Shown: positions 1 through 9,749, numbered from the stretch's first letter. The stretch is DNA of 64,000 nt from Bdellovibrio sp. ZAP7 (GCA_945900755.1 CAMDKS010000012.1:1-64000), one strand, 5' to 3'. The notes: generated by a model from the letters alone, not told the origin. Numbers and translations: made by a program.

Positions 1-330
1 GCTTTGAAAGCAAGCAAACTATGATGGCACCAAGTGCCGTCAGCGCTGACGCCACGACCATAGGCTTTACTAAGATAGAACTTGCTTTGGTAATTTGCAG
101 ACCAAACCCCTTACATCCAATTTATGTCAGCAAGTCTAACAAAAAATGATTTGAAGACATCCAAGATATTGTGAATGTAGGAATTTAAATCCCAATGATA
201 GGATTGAGACGGGCTCTAGTGAGGGTTCTGTCGCAATCTAGCCGACGCGGCGATGGTATGGTAAGTCTTGCTCCGCCGAAAAACTGGACGAAAGCTCGAT
301 TTATGAATTTACAACGTTTGATAACGTGGG
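1..330. other. No supportable gene; window edge
   Basis: I could not assign a gene here. A short stop-free frame on the minus strand runs off the left edge (about 1-110), but it has no recognisable motif and no start with a ribosome binding site, so it is not called. The stretch adjoins decayed sequence (PA14 fragment, IS remnant) and may be part of the same degraded region. Confidence 0.4.
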
Positions 331-735
331 CTAATTGAAAACGCCAATTTCAGGTATATTGCAGAGTTTCCCATGCTGTAATTTTCCTACCGGGATGATT
401 TCCCAGTTTGTAGAAGAGGACTTCCACATAACCTGAAGAGCTATATGCTTAGGGGGCCCTTGAAACCAATCAACAGCAATCTTATGAATACCCGCTTTAA
501 GAACAAGCATGGTGCTTTCAACTATTTGGGGTGCATGCGTACCGTCATTATTAACGACTAAATCTGAATCGATAAATAGTTTCGATCCATCGTCTGAAAT
601 GGTTTTAAATTGATACGAGCCATCGGCCTCAACTTTGAAATACGCATAAAATCTAATACCAAAATAGGACGTCAATGATGGAACGCCAGGGAATCCTGTT
701 GTCCATTCCCGCTTAGGAACGTGTAGTAGCAACAC
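331..735 (-). pseudogene. PA14-domain protein fragment
   Basis: The frame encodes most of a PA14 carbohydrate-binding/adhesion beta-barrel. It starts with the WTTGFPGVPSLT segment, followed by YQFKTISDDGSKLFID, LVVNNDGTHA, LKAGIHKIAVDWFQGP and ALQVMWKSSS, which is the usual block order of this domain. PA14 domains normally sit in larger secreted proteins or lipoproteins. Here only about 134 residues remain, the only start is a GTG at 735 without a clear Shine-Dalgarno sequence, and the frame stays open upstream to about 819 with no signal peptide or lipobox. I therefore read it as a truncated remnant. It lies next to an IS remnant, which may explain the loss. It could still be expressed as a short protein, but export would be hard to explain. 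Confidence 0.6.
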
Positions 736-847
736 ACATTGTACGATTTTCGCAATTAATCTTGAGGAAACCTGATATGTGGATGAAATTATTAAACTCC
801 TCTGGCCACATTTAAAAAAATTAATTGCTTGCGATGTAGTGGAACCA

Positions 848-938
848 GCGATTATGTCTCGCTGAGATTTGACAGGGATTATGTCCTGTCGAAATTGTTC
901 CGCGATTATGTCCCGTCAGATTTGACAGGGATTATGTC
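848..938 (+). repeat. Two tandem copies of an IS-end-like 37-38 bp site
   Basis: Positions 848-885 and 902-938 are near-identical. Each begins GCGATTATGTC, has CG a few bases later, and ends AGATTTGACAGGGATTATGTC minus its first base. The core GATTATGTC therefore occurs four times in 90 bp. They stand directly upstream of an integrase-type transposase remnant, which suggests multiple transposase-binding sites at the left end of an insertion sequence. The IS-end role is inferred from position. Confidence 0.6.
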
Positions 939-947
939 TCATGGAAA

Positions 948-1163
948 TTTGTCGAATCAACGTCTCTGCAGTCACACTGGGTGATGGTCGTTATGGATCA
1001 ATATTCGAGAAGAATCAAAGGTTTTGCTATCAAGGCCGGGTCGCTTTCCGGAATAGATATAGACCTTCGGCGCAAACTAATAAAATACCAAGAATACTTT
1101 AACGAAGGCCGCGTGCACTATTCATTGAACGGCAAAGTTCCTTATCAGAGTGATGACCAATGA
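948..1163 (+). pseudogene. Integrase-type (rve) transposase remnant, C-terminal pieces
   Basis: The frame reads VESTSLQSHWVMVVMDQYSR and continues IKGFAIKAGSLSGID, typical of the first catalytic-Asp strand of an rve-family integrase (MDQYSRR). It then jumps directly to a C-terminal block, KYQEYFNEGRVHYSLNGKVP, which normally lies roughly 100 residues later. The middle of the catalytic core, with the second Asp and the Glu, is missing, so the protein cannot be an active transposase. The first 36 bases (about 951-984) recur at 30633-30666, where the N-terminal half of the same gene survives, so both loci descend from one element family. The end-like repeats at 848-938 support IS origin. Confidence 0.75.
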
Positions 1164-1287
1164 GCAATAAATCGTAATGAGCCTGATTGCTGTTTAAGGA
1201 GGATTGTGCTTGAGTTCATTGATTCGACCATATATAGATCGCTACTCTGGACTCTTAAATGGTGGAAAAGTATAGGACGGCAGGAAT

Positions 1288-2337
1288 TTGATTCAGTTGC
1301 GACGACATTTGATTTTAATGCGGCCTGGCTTTGAGGAGCCTTTAAAGGACGAATTCTCAGCACGTTTCTCGCTGGAGGGTATCGTTGCTTGTCGTGCCGG
1401 GGTCTCGTTTCCCGAGTCGGCCAGGATGCCTAAGGTCGTTGATACTGTCTTTGCAAGACAGATACTCCCCCGAGCCCTGCAATTTATTGGTGCTGATGAC
1501 AAGTCCGCCGCAGAGTTCATATGCGAGCGAATTGACGTTTTGACGAAGCGTGGAAACCGCCAATCTGGGTCTTGGACTCTCCATGGATTTGCCATTGACG
1601 ATGACGACAATCTAGCTCGTGCGACTAGGATCGCCAAATTAGTCATGGGGCATGTCCGAACGTCACAAAAAGATTTTTTGAAACGCTACCTATCGCCTGA
1701 GGCGTTCGCGACCACCGAGCGAACCTCCTCAGATATTCTTTTGCAAATTTACGCTCCGTCTAACGATGCGATTTGGTTTTCTTGTGGCACCATGGCCGAG
1801 GGTATTTCAGTCTGGGAGGCGGGGTTTCAGCGTATGAAAACCCTTCGCGGCGCGCCGTCTCGCAGTGCCAGTAAGCTTGAAGAGGCGCTGGCTTATCTCG
1901 GAGTCCATCCAAAGGCTGGTGATACCGCCGTGGACCTAGGGGCAGCCCCTGGGGGCTGGAGCTTTGTTTTAGCTCGCCACGGGGCACACGTGCAGGCCGT
2001 GGATCATGCGGCATTGGACCTAAAGGATATGGGGCCCTTAAAGGGTGAAATTATTCATGTTAAAGACAATGGTCTGAAATTTATGCCTGAAAAGGCCGTT
2101 GATTGGATGGTTTGTGACATGGTGATGGGCGCACGAGATACTCTTGGCGTCCTAAAAGCGTGGCATGAGCAGAAGGCTATGGCAAACTTCGTCGTCAATA
2201 TAAAGCTTCCGAAATCAAATCCTTGGCCTCAGGTCTCCGAGGCCCTAGGCTTGATCGAATCCTTTGGCTGGACGTCGGTTAAAGGCCGTCATCTCTTGCA
2301 CGACCGCAGTGAGATCACGCTCATTGGCCGGAAATAG
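1288..2337 (+). CDS. rlmM: 23S rRNA 2'-O-ribose methyltransferase RlmM
   Basis: A 349-residue protein matching the RlmM family, which methylates C2498 of 23S rRNA using S-adenosylmethionine. The N-terminal LMRPGFEEPLKDEF corresponds to the CRPGFE block of the E. coli enzyme and precedes the THUMP-like region. The C-terminal FtsJ-like fold shows the SAM motif DLGAAPGGW (216-224), the acidic pair around VDWMVCDMV (271-279) and the catalytic Lys segment NIKLP (304-308). The start chosen is a TTG at 1288 preceded by GGACGG; another TTG (1297) and an ATG (1318) are possible, but the last would cut the conserved RPGFE strand. Upstream sequence is a decayed IS, so the promoter must lie in about 1165-1287. 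Confidence 0.9.
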   Translation: MIQLRRHLILMRPGFEEPLKDEFSARFSLEGIVACRAGVSFPESARMPKVVDTVFARQILPRALQFIGADDKSAAEFICERIDVLTKRGNRQSGSWTLHGFAIDDDDNLARATRIAKLVMGHVRTSQKDFLKRYLSPEAFATTERTSSDILLQIYAPSNDAIWFSCGTMAEGISVWEAGFQRMKTLRGAPSRSASKLEEALAYLGVHPKAGDTAVDLGAAPGGWSFVLARHGAHVQAVDHAALDLKDMGPLKGEIIHVKDNGLKFMPEKAVDWMVCDMVMGARDTLGVLKAWHEQKAMANFVVNIKLPKSNPWPQVSEALGLIESFGWTSVKGRHLLHDRSEITLIGRK

Positions 2338-2549
2338 TCTGCGGTCACGGCAAAAAGGTCTCCATAAACCCAAGGTCACCGTCTAAAGTCTAGTCACTGT
2401 GCCTAGATATTTTGCTAGGCTTTGCGGCTTAAAATTTAAAAGACTTAAAATTCAGCAGGTTATATATCTTGCGGGCGGTGAATGGCTGGCTTGCATCTTG
2501 CAAAGTCATAGGAGCAGACTGATGCCCTCAGAATCTTATGGAGTAAACT

Positions 2550-3206
2550 ATGAAGCCCTCAATCAACCATATCGTCAACCAAATCGTCGCAAGTTTCGTC
2601 ACAGTCGTTTCCATACTCGCTCCCCAAACCCTGCTGGCTGAGGCCCGCAAGGTGGTTCCTGTCGTACAGCCTAAAGAATTTTGCCAGCGTTTTTCCAATA
2701 CCATGACGACCCTTGCCGAGCAGCAGGGGTTAGATCGTCGGAATGCAGCGCGCACAGGCCTTCGCGCCTCGTCTCATATTGTATCTCAAATGACTTCAGG
2801 AAAAATGGATATCTATTTGGACGCGGCTAGTTTTGAAACCAGTGTCGCCAGTGGCGGCGAACGCATGTGGTTCAATATTCCTGAGATCCTACTGAGCTCG
2901 ATGGGAACCGTGCCGAACCATCCTGTTTTTATCGAGGACATTAGCGAGTTGAAGTCTACGCCAAATGTCATGCCTGGAACTCAAATTTTGGTTCTAGTGA
3001 AAGAGTTTGGCGACATTACGGCCAGTCGAGCCAAACTTGTCACCGAGAATGCTAGAGCTCTTGGCGTCCAATTGAATATTATTTGGGTTGGTCGGGGTAG
3101 AGGGCTGGCCGACGCTCGCCTCGCTTCTGAGCTGGCGCTAATGACGAGTTCCACCGGTGGATCCTTCTTGAATTTTGGCGCTCTCAATAGTTGTACTGGC
3201 AGCTAA
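2550..3206 (+). CDS. Secreted protein, possible VWA-like domain
   Basis: A 218-residue protein with an N-terminal signal peptide (hydrophobic stretch about residues 10-30, ending at a plausible LLA-EA cleavage site). No family is clearly recognisable. The C-terminal half has alternating strand/helix character (GTQILVLVKEF, ARALGVQLNIIWVG, LASELALMTSSTGGSF), resembling the second half of a von Willebrand A fold, but the MIDAS DxSxS motif is not evident. The ATG at 2550 follows TATGGAGTAAACT, a good ribosome binding site. It is followed 51 bases later by a periplasmic binding protein gene on the same strand and may be co-transcribed with it. Function unknown. Confidence 0.7.
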   Translation: MKPSINHIVNQIVASFVTVVSILAPQTLLAEARKVVPVVQPKEFCQRFSNTMTTLAEQQGLDRRNAARTGLRASSHIVSQMTSGKMDIYLDAASFETSVASGGERMWFNIPEILLSSMGTVPNHPVFIEDISELKSTPNVMPGTQILVLVKEFGDITASRAKLVTENARALGVQLNIIWVGRGRGLADARLASELALMTSSTGGSFLNFGALNSCTGS

Positions 3207-3257
3207 TTCCCAATAAGCGTATTCTCAACAGATAGACCGTTGAGGAGATTACGCATA

Positions 3258-4085
3258 ATGAATCGCAATTATAAATGGTTGACGACGGCGCAAACATTCC
3301 TGTTTACAGGAATATGGTTTAGTGCCATTTTTAATGGACCTACATTATTCGCAGTAAATAAAACCGTGGTCATTGCAGCCGATGCTTGGTGTCCCTACAA
3401 TTGCGACGAAAAAAGCCAGGAACCTGGCTTTATGATTGATTTGGCTCGAGAAATATTGGGTGCAGTTGGATATAAAGTAACCTACCACAATCAACCGTGG
3501 ACCGACGCGTTGAGCGACGTCGCCGCAGGAAAAATTGACGCTGTCGTTGGAGCGGGTGCAAGCGAGGCGAAAAATTTGACACTTGCAGGCGTGCCCCTAG
3601 GCGAGAATCAAACCTGTTTCTATACCAGGCAGGACGATTTGTTTCAATATCAGGTGGGAATGTCTTTAAGTTCAAGACGGGTTGGCGTTATTTCTGGTTA
3701 TGTATACGAGAAATCTATAGACAAATACTTGCTTGAAAATCGAGCCGACTATAACCTTGTGCAAATCGCCACCGGAGACAAACCTCTTCTCCAAAATATC
3801 AGAAAGCTAAAAGCTAGGCGCATTGATACCCTGATCGAGAATATGGTGGTCATGGATTTTAGCATGGCTAAGTACCAAGTTGAGGGACTTAGGCTTGCGG
3901 GGTGCGAGCGTCCCACGTCCCTATATATTGCCTTTTCTCCAAAGCGTGAAGACCATGGTCGCCTAGCCGAGGCGATGAATGTTGGAGTTCGAACCATGAG
4001 GAAAAATGGCCGACTCGCAACGATTCTTGCTCGTTATGGGCTCACAGACTGGAATGGATCAGAAGCTCAAAAAATCTCGAAGTGA
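3258..4085 (+). CDS. Periplasmic solute-binding protein, family 3
   Basis: About 275 residues. A signal peptide precedes a family 3 extracellular solute-binding domain: WCPYNC, GFMIDLAREILGAVGYKV (N-lobe), the NQPWTDALSDVAAGKIDAVV segment, and a C-terminal lobe ending MRKNGRLATILARYGL. Proteins of this family bind amino acids or related small solutes, either for ABC uptake or as sensors. No permease or ATPase gene is adjacent, which favours a stand-alone binding or sensory role. The ATG at 3258 is preferred over the upstream in-frame TTG at 3240, because GAGGAG lies at the proper distance before 3258 and inside the longer alternative. Confidence 0.8.
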   Translation: MNRNYKWLTTAQTFLFTGIWFSAIFNGPTLFAVNKTVVIAADAWCPYNCDEKSQEPGFMIDLAREILGAVGYKVTYHNQPWTDALSDVAAGKIDAVVGAGASEAKNLTLAGVPLGENQTCFYTRQDDLFQYQVGMSLSSRRVGVISGYVYEKSIDKYLLENRADYNLVQIATGDKPLLQNIRKLKARRIDTLIENMVVMDFSMAKYQVEGLRLAGCERPTSLYIAFSPKREDHGRLAEAMNVGVRTMRKNGRLATILARYGLTDWNGSEAQKISK

Positions 4086-4118
4086 ATTTTTTAGAATGTT
4101 ACCAATATTTGTTGAGCA

Positions 4119-4601
4119 CTATTGCATCGAGCAAAGGACGTTAATCTGTACGGCCTTGCCGTCAGCTTGTTTGCCAGCAAGTGTACCAGGATAAAAGCCT
4201 AATTTCGTAGGTTCCATCGTGACAATGAATTTTAGTTCGCCGAAGGTGAAAATGTGCTGATAGGACTTAACGTCGTCCGAACTATCATAGGTTCCACGGG
4301 AGGAGGTTTTACTTGGCTCTTCACCTGCTATTGCAATTGGGGTGGAAATTAGGGTGGCGCCATTTCCGGTGGAATCACGTTCAATTTCAAACTGGTGCTT
4401 TCCCTCATAACCTGCATCCGAGCAAACGGCAAAAGCATGGCTGACGACTTGGCCTGGAGCCTTTGAATCCGATGCCACGGATTCAAGTGTAGATTTGTCG
4501 GCACTATTATTTTTACAGGAAAGCGCGGTGAGGAACGTTGCCGCCAATAGCGTGGCGGAAATTAACGTGGATCGAGGACAAGTAGATTTGACTGGTCTCA
4601 T
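4119..4601 (-). CDS. Hypothetical lipoprotein
   Basis: A 160-residue protein with a basic N-terminus, a hydrophobic segment and a likely lipidation Cys in LTALSCKNN, so it is probably an envelope lipoprotein. The mature part has a short Ser/Thr/Asp-rich linker and then a beta-rich region (HAFAVCSD, HQFEIERD, FTFGELKFIVTME) with two further cysteines that could pair. I recognise no family. It is convergent with the upstream binding-protein gene and lies downstream of fusA on the same strand, separated from it by a clear terminator, so it should have its own promoter or rely on readthrough. Confidence 0.65.
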   Translation of the reverse strand: MRPVKSTCPRSTLISATLLAATFLTALSCKNNSADKSTLESVASDSKAPGQVVSHAFAVCSDAGYEGKHQFEIERDSTGNGATLISTPIAIAGEEPSKTSSRGTYDSSDDVKSYQHIFTFGELKFIVTMEPTKLGFYPGTLAGKQADGKAVQINVLCSMQ

Positions 4602-4703
4602 TTGGCGTTCCTTTAATACTCGAAGGCTGTAGTGCCGTTGAGGGGGATAACTGGATCATGAGATTAATTATGCCAAAAATCCATGCAAGTTCCTATAGAA
4701 TTG

Positions 4704-4742
4704 AGAAAAAAAACAGGCAACACGAATGTTGCCTGTTTTTGG
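4704..4742 (-). terminator. Rho-independent terminator after fusA
   Basis: AACAGGCAAC (4712-4721) pairs with GTTGCCTGTT around a 6-base loop. A run of eight A on the plus strand gives the U-tract for leftward transcription. The opposite side also has five T, so it may act in both directions. Confidence 0.85.
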
Positions 4743-4766
4743 GTGCCAAAGGGGCGAGTCGGGGGT

Positions 4767-6863
4767 TTATTCCTTGATGCCCTTAGCCTGATTTTCACGG
4801 TACTTAGAAGAAACTTGCTCTTGAATGCTAGCAGGAACTGGCTTGTAGCGAGCAAATTCCATGGAGAAGTTGGCCTTACCTTGAGTCTTCGAACGTAGCT
4901 CAGTGGAGTATCCAAACATTTCAGACAACGGAACTTCGGCCAGAATAATAGCGTACTGATCTCGCATATCAGAGCCGAGAAGAAGCGCACGACGGCTTGC
5001 AAGGTCGCCTTGGACGGGACCTTGGAATTCGATTGGTGTCTCAACTTCAACTCGCATGATTGGCTCGAGAAGCACTGGTTTTGACGCCAAGAATACTTCT
5101 TTGAAGGCCTGACGAGCGGCAATTTTAAACGCCATTTCAGAGGAGTCGACGGCATGGAACGATCCGTCAAGAAGGTCGATTTGACAACCGATAACTTGGC
5201 AACCAGCAAGTGGTCCTTTGTCGATCGCTTCTCTAAGGCCCTTTTCAACGCCTGGAATAAATTCTTTAGGAACAGATCCACCAACAGTCTTGTTGACAAA
5301 CAAGAACGGAACATCACTGTCATCAGGAAGAGGGGTCAACGTACCGACGATGTGCGCATACTGTCCAGAACCACCTGTTTGTTTTTTGTGTTTGTAATCA
5401 AAACTTGCCGCTTTGCCCGGTGCTTCACGGTAGTTAACCTTTGGCTGACCGACAAGAACATTCGCTTTGTACTCACGTTCAATTCGCTGAACGTAAATTT
5501 CAAGGTGAAGTTCGCCCATGCCCTTAATGATGGTTTCGTTCGACTCTTCGTCGATACGAACCCTAAAGGTAGGATCTTCGCGCATAAAGCGGCCAAGGGC
5601 TTTGGATATTTTGATCATGTCCTCTTGTTTTGCTGGCTTAATCGCAAGTTCGATTACAGGCTCAGGAACGAAAATAGATTCCATGGACACGTTAATGTCT
5701 TCGTTACAGTACGAGTCACCAGAGGCACACTCGACTCCAACCATTGCGATGATATCGCCAGCGGAGGCTTCTGGAATTTCTTCTTTGTCGTTTGCGTGAA
5801 GGCGAACAATTCGGCCGATACGCTGAGTTTTGCCTGCACGAGGGTTAAAGCAAGTGTCACCTTTTTTGAGGGTTCCTTGGTAAATTCTGGTGTAGGTCAA
5901 CTGACCGAAAGTTTCTTCAACGATTTTAAACGCCATAGAAATAAGTGGTAAAGATGGATCGGAGAAAACTTCGATTTGTTCTTTTTTCTCATTGTCGGTG
6001 CCGTAGTAATTTCGGTCAAGAGGACTTGGTAAATAGCGCTCAACGCCATCAAGGAGTAATTGAACCCCTTTATTTTTGTAAGCAGAGCCACAGAAAACTG
6101 GAGTCAATACACGCTTAATACATACTTTTCGCAGAGTATCGTCGATCATTTTTGCGGGAACTGGTTTTTCTTCCAGCATCAAATTCATCATGTCGTCGTC
6201 GAACATGCTGACAGCGTCAAGCATGATGTTGCGATACTGGTCTGCTTTTTCGACGTAGTCTGCAGGAATGGCTTCTTCGCGAATGTTTTCGCCTTTAGCG
6301 CCATCGAAATAATAAGCCTTCATTCTTACAAGATCAATAATGCCGTTCAACTCGTTTTCGAGACCGATCGGAATCTGAACCATGACCGCATTGTGAGCTA
6401 GTTTGTCACGAAGTGCCGCCGTAACGCGGTACGGATCAGCGCCAGAACGGTCTAGTTTGTTGATGAAAGCAACGCAAGGCACGTTGTACCGTTTCATCTG
6501 ACGGTCAACGGTAATCGACTGGGACTGAACTCCAGATACGCCGCAAAGAACCATGACTGCGCCGTCAAGAACGCGAAGGGAGCGCTCCACTTCAACGGTA
6601 AAGTCCACGTGTCCTGGGGTGTCGATAATATTGATGGTCAAGTCTTGCCAATGAACCGTCGTCGCAGCTGAGGTAATGGTGATACCACGCTCTTTTTCAA
6701 GCTCCATGTGATCCATCGTTGCGCCGTCACCGCCGCCACGAACTTCTTCAATCTTGTGAATTCGGCCAGTATAATAGAGAATTCGCTCAGTCAGAGTGGT
6801 TTTACCTGAGTCGATGTGGGCCGAAATGCCGATGTTCCGATAACGTGCTAAATTCTTTGCCAT
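4767..6863 (-). CDS. fusA: Elongation factor G, mitochondrial EF-G1-like (spdEFG1) type
   Basis: A 698-residue translational GTPase that drives ribosomal translocation. G1 is AHIDSGKTT, the switch I region has RGITI, G3 is DTPGH and G4 is NKLD; domains II-V follow with normal length ([15 protein letters not shown] in domain [22 protein letters not shown] in domain V). The Ser in G1 (E. coli has Ala) and the segments [27 protein letters not shown] and RQMKRYNVP resemble mitochondrial EF-G1 and the spdEFG1 group of spirochaetes, planctomycetes and some Deltaproteobacteria. Organisms with this form often carry a second EF-G for ribosome recycling, which is not in this window. It is monocistronic here and ends at a strong terminator. 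Confidence 0.95.
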   Translation of the reverse strand: MAKNLARYRNIGISAHIDSGKTTLTERILYYTGRIHKIEEVRGGGDGATMDHMELEKERGITITSAATTVHWQDLTINIIDTPGHVDFTVEVERSLRVLDGAVMVLCGVSGVQSQSITVDRQMKRYNVPCVAFINKLDRSGADPYRVTAALRDKLAHNAVMVQIPIGLENELNGIIDLVRMKAYYFDGAKGENIREEAIPADYVEKADQYRNIMLDAVSMFDDDMMNLMLEEKPVPAKMIDDTLRKVCIKRVLTPVFCGSAYKNKGVQLLLDGVERYLPSPLDRNYYGTDNEKKEQIEVFSDPSLPLISMAFKIVEETFGQLTYTRIYQGTLKKGDTCFNPRAGKTQRIGRIVRLHANDKEEIPEASAGDIIAMVGVECASGDSYCNEDINVSMESIFVPEPVIELAIKPAKQEDMIKISKALGRFMREDPTFRVRIDEESNETIIKGMGELHLEIYVQRIEREYKANVLVGQPKVNYREAPGKAASFDYKHKKQTGGSGQYAHIVGTLTPLPDDSDVPFLFVNKTVGGSVPKEFIPGVEKGLREAIDKGPLAGCQVIGCQIDLLDGSFHAVDSSEMAFKIAARQAFKEVFLASKPVLLEPIMRVEVETPIEFQGPVQGDLASRRALLLGSDMRDQYAIILAEVPLSEMFGYSTELRSKTQGKANFSMEFARYKPVPASIQEQVSSKYRENQAKGIKE

Positions 6864-7123
6864 GTTTCTGCCCTTAATTACGAAAAAAAGGTTAATCCTT
6901 CAAAATCTAAGTTTTCAGTGCTGACCAAGGTCGCAATGAGAAATAAATGTAGGCCGAATTTTTAGCGCCTAGTGCCCAAAACTTCAAGAGAAATCATGGC
7001 CTTTCACAAAATTAATCAATTTTCCCCTAAAAGCGAGAGGGGGAGATTAAAGATTTTGCTAAAGATTATTTGGTCGATGCCGAAAATCGTCCAGGTTCCC
7101 TTTTGGAGCCATGGAGGTAGAGA

Positions 7124-8206
7124 ATGACGTATGAGTCTGAAAATACTGTGTCAATGTCGATTGATATGCCTCAGAGCCCTGTTTTAGGCGCCTTTCCAGG
7201 GAGTCCGACACACGTTGCAGCTCCAATGACCGACATGAGCAGCTTTGCAATGCATATGGCTTCCCACCAAACGGCGTTTCTTACTATTGAGAAGAAATCT
7301 CCGGTAGGCAAGGTCGTGGCAGGAGTGGCACTCACGTTGGTATGCCTTGGTGCCTATGTCGCAAGCAGCCCGGCTCAGTTAGACCAATTTCTTCAGTTGT
7401 TGGGTCTTGCCGAGCCACCTGTGCCTGTGTATGTGTCTCGTAAGTCGAACCATGCACCAATTGTACCAGTGGAGCCTGCTGCGGCCGTTGAGACTAGAGC
7501 CTCGGTGATCCCATCAATCTGGACTGAAGTTGAAAATATAGAGGGGACAGGAACGGTCAATATTGGACCTGCGCTGTCCATCGGCGAACTTCAGAAATTC
7601 AACCAAGGGATGACCAGCCCTTTTAATTATCAACACTATCAAGCGGTCGTGGATCTAGGCAAGAGACTTCCTGCGGGAAGTCAGAGCGTATTTCAAGGAG
7701 CTATTCAAACGGAAAAGTTTTGGACTCGGATGCGAGCAGTCATTGCCCTCGCCGATCTTGGTGGGAATATTAGACGAAGCGACATAGAAATGGCACTTGG
7801 GCACACCTCCGGCGAGCTCAGAGCAAGATTCTTCAAGCGTTTTGAGAAATCCCCGTGCAGTGTTGGATGCTACTTTGTAGCTCGCGCATCGATCCAGCAC
7901 TTGGATCCCGAAGGCAGAGCGCAGCTGCTGCGTGTCATTTCCAGAGAACCATCTAAAATCAGAGACAGGTTCATGGTCGCTGGCACGTTCGATGAATCCG
8001 AGAAAGTGCGGCAAACAGCCATAGAGTGGTTAGACGGCCATTCCGTTGACCCTAAGATTTGGGGTGAGATGAATAGGAAACGCGGTCTTAAAGTCGTTGA
8101 GGCCGTAAGCCCAATCTTTGATTCGAAAAGGGCCCAGGGATTAAGCGAAGCGGAAGCTGATCTTAGTGGGATGCAAAATGCTGAGCCGGAATCTGAAATT
8201 AAGTAA
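7124..8206 (+). CDS. Membrane-anchored protein of unknown function
   Basis: A 360-residue protein. Residues 1-60 are a low-complexity, Met/Pro/Ser-rich cytoplasmic tail, residues about 62-84 form a single transmembrane helix, and the rest is probably periplasmic. After a Pro/Ala/Val linker the region from about 170 looks alpha-helical, with repeated short helices (FWTRMRAVIALADLGGN, RSDIEMALGHTSGELRARFF, VRQTAIEWLDGH) reminiscent of degenerate HEAT repeats. I recognise no family. The start follows ATGGAGGTAGAGA, a good ribosome binding site. It is divergent from fusA and convergent with the subtilisin-like gene, only 7 bases from the latter's stop. Confidence 0.7.
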   Translation: MTYESENTVSMSIDMPQSPVLGAFPGSPTHVAAPMTDMSSFAMHMASHQTAFLTIEKKSPVGKVVAGVALTLVCLGAYVASSPAQLDQFLQLLGLAEPPVPVYVSRKSNHAPIVPVEPAAAVETRASVIPSIWTEVENIEGTGTVNIGPALSIGELQKFNQGMTSPFNYQHYQAVVDLGKRLPAGSQSVFQGAIQTEKFWTRMRAVIALADLGGNIRRSDIEMALGHTSGELRARFFKRFEKSPCSVGCYFVARASIQHLDPEGRAQLLRVISREPSKIRDRFMVAGTFDESEKVRQTAIEWLDGHSVDPKIWGEMNRKRGLKVVEAVSPIFDSKRAQGLSEAEADLSGMQNAEPESEIK

Positions 8207-8213
8207 AATTAAC

Positions 8214-9620
8214 TTACTGACATCGAGCGCCGGTTGGCAACCAAAGTCCGCGGCCAATGGTAGACTGTTGAGACAAGGCTCCACTTTTGATTTTTTCTAC
8301 AATCGCAGTGCGAGTCATTTTCCCACAGGCCTCTTGGTATACGGTCAACGCCGCTGCGGCAACGGCAGCAGCCGTGGAACTTCCGCTAAAAGCAAATCCA
8401 GATTGAAATTCGATGAGGGACGGTGCCGCCACCTCGGGCTTATGGTTTCCGTCGAGTATCGTGCCGTACGAGCTTGACGAGTCATCACTTGCGCCTACAG
8501 TCAATACGCTAGGATTGTCTGCGGGGATCATCACGGATGCATTTTCTGCGATGTCAGTAAATGAAATATTTAGGCCATCAGCCGAGATTCGAATACTTGA
8601 GGCACTATCAAAATTATCGCTCTTGAGGTCAACTTGAATTAGGTAGGTGCCAGGCTCCAGGGTTGTTTCGATAGCTTCACGGGCGTGGGCGCTGTAGGCC
8701 GTATTCTTGTCGTGGTCGACGCCATCTTGAATTTTTTTGCTGGATTCCACAAGCTTCTGGTTTGAATCTAAAAGGCTAAGGTCTAAATCTCGTGGTGTCA
8801 TCCAAGTTTTGCTGTCGGTAAAATCATTCCAAGACAAAGAGATTTTAACTTTGGTTGAAGCGTCTTTGACGACCAAGCGTACATATTTACCTAAATAGGG
8901 AAGGACAGCCGTGCGCTCAGTATTTGCGACAAGTTTTCCTTGCCATGACGACGCAGCATAATTTCCTGCAGCGTTGATCCACAAAATTCCAGCAGCGGTA
9001 GCCTTGTTGACGGCGACATTAATAAATCCTCGACCATCAAAATTTCCGCCGAACTCCCAAACCTGAGAATATACGATCATGTCAACATGGTCGGCAATCG
9101 CCTGATCTACCGCTGCGTTGAGATTGGTAAAACCATTGGTATTGTACAGTTTAAGCTTTGGGTGGGTACTTGCGGTCGTCCATTTAGGAGAGCCTGAGGT
9201 CATCGCAAAGATGATTTTAGCAAGCACGGTGCCGTGCGGAGTTTTTGATTCATTGTCGATGGCAGGCTTTTCGACCGACAAATTTGCAGGTAGGTCTTTA
9301 CCGAGCGCAAGGCTGAGTCCGGCAAATCCATTGTCGAATATGGCAATGGTTGACGTTTGACCGTGGTTTTTTGCGGCTAGCCACGAATCTAGGTTAACAC
9401 TTGAGAGCAAATACGAGTTGTTGACGATGCTAGCCGTAAGTTGTGGATCATCGGGAACGGTGGCTTGAGTGACTTCGGGGGCGGACACCTGACTGGTCGT
9501 TGCATCCTCATCTTTTACGCCAATTTGCATCCACGCTGGGGTAGGGCCGCAGGACGCTAAAACGGCAATAATTGCACTGATATTAAGCATGTTACGAACG
9601 TATTTGTTACAAAAAGCCAT
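8214..9620 (-). CDS. Subtilisin-like (S8) serine protease lipoprotein
   Basis: A 468-residue protein. A signal sequence ends in a perfect lipobox LASC (Cys24), so the enzyme is predicted to be lipid-anchored. The peptidase S8 fold shows all catalytic elements: Asp in IAIFDNG (about residue 96), His in TPHGT (about 129), the oxyanion Asn in NAAGN, and Ser in FSGSSTAAAVAAAA near the C-terminus. The mid-region (about 250-370) is a beta-rich insertion resembling a pre-peptidase/P-domain-like module. The ATG at 9620 is chosen over one at 9656 because AGGAG sits 7 bases before it. AT-rich upstream DNA probably holds the promoter. Substrate unknown. Confidence 0.85.
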   Translation of the reverse strand: MAFCNKYVRNMLNISAIIAVLASCGPTPAWMQIGVKDEDATTSQVSAPEVTQATVPDDPQLTASIVNNSYLLSSVNLDSWLAAKNHGQTSTIAIFDNGFAGLSLALGKDLPANLSVEKPAIDNESKTPHGTVLAKIIFAMTSGSPKWTTASTHPKLKLYNTNGFTNLNAAVDQAIADHVDMIVYSQVWEFGGNFDGRGFINVAVNKATAAGILWINAAGNYAASSWQGKLVANTERTAVLPYLGKYVRLVVKDASTKVKISLSWNDFTDSKTWMTPRDLDLSLLDSNQKLVESSKKIQDGVDHDKNTAYSAHAREAIETTLEPGTYLIQVDLKSDNFDSASSIRISADGLNISFTDIAENASVMIPADNPSVLTVGASDDSSSSYGTILDGNHKPEVAAPSLIEFQSGFAFSGSSTAAAVAAAALTVYQEACGKMTRTAIVEKIKSGALSQQSTIGRGLWLPTGARCQ

Positions 9621-9749
9621 AATAATACTCCTAATATTTAAGAGCAATATATACATTTAATGATTATTTGTCAATTTTAAACAATATAATTAGCACTATA
9701 AAATTAATATGAATAACCAGATGCGGTATGATTCATGGGACTATTTTGT

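Noticed and set aside
1293..1646. Minus-strand frames across rlmM
   Set aside because: They lie fully opposite the methyltransferase and have no recognisable domain.
2399..2641. 80-codon frame upstream of the VWA-like gene
   Set aside because: Basic, low-complexity composition without ribosome binding site. It overlaps the signal peptide region of the real gene in another frame.
5154..5951. Long plus-strand frame opposite fusA
   Set aside because: It is the complementary shadow of a well-conserved elongation factor, with no ribosome binding site or motif.
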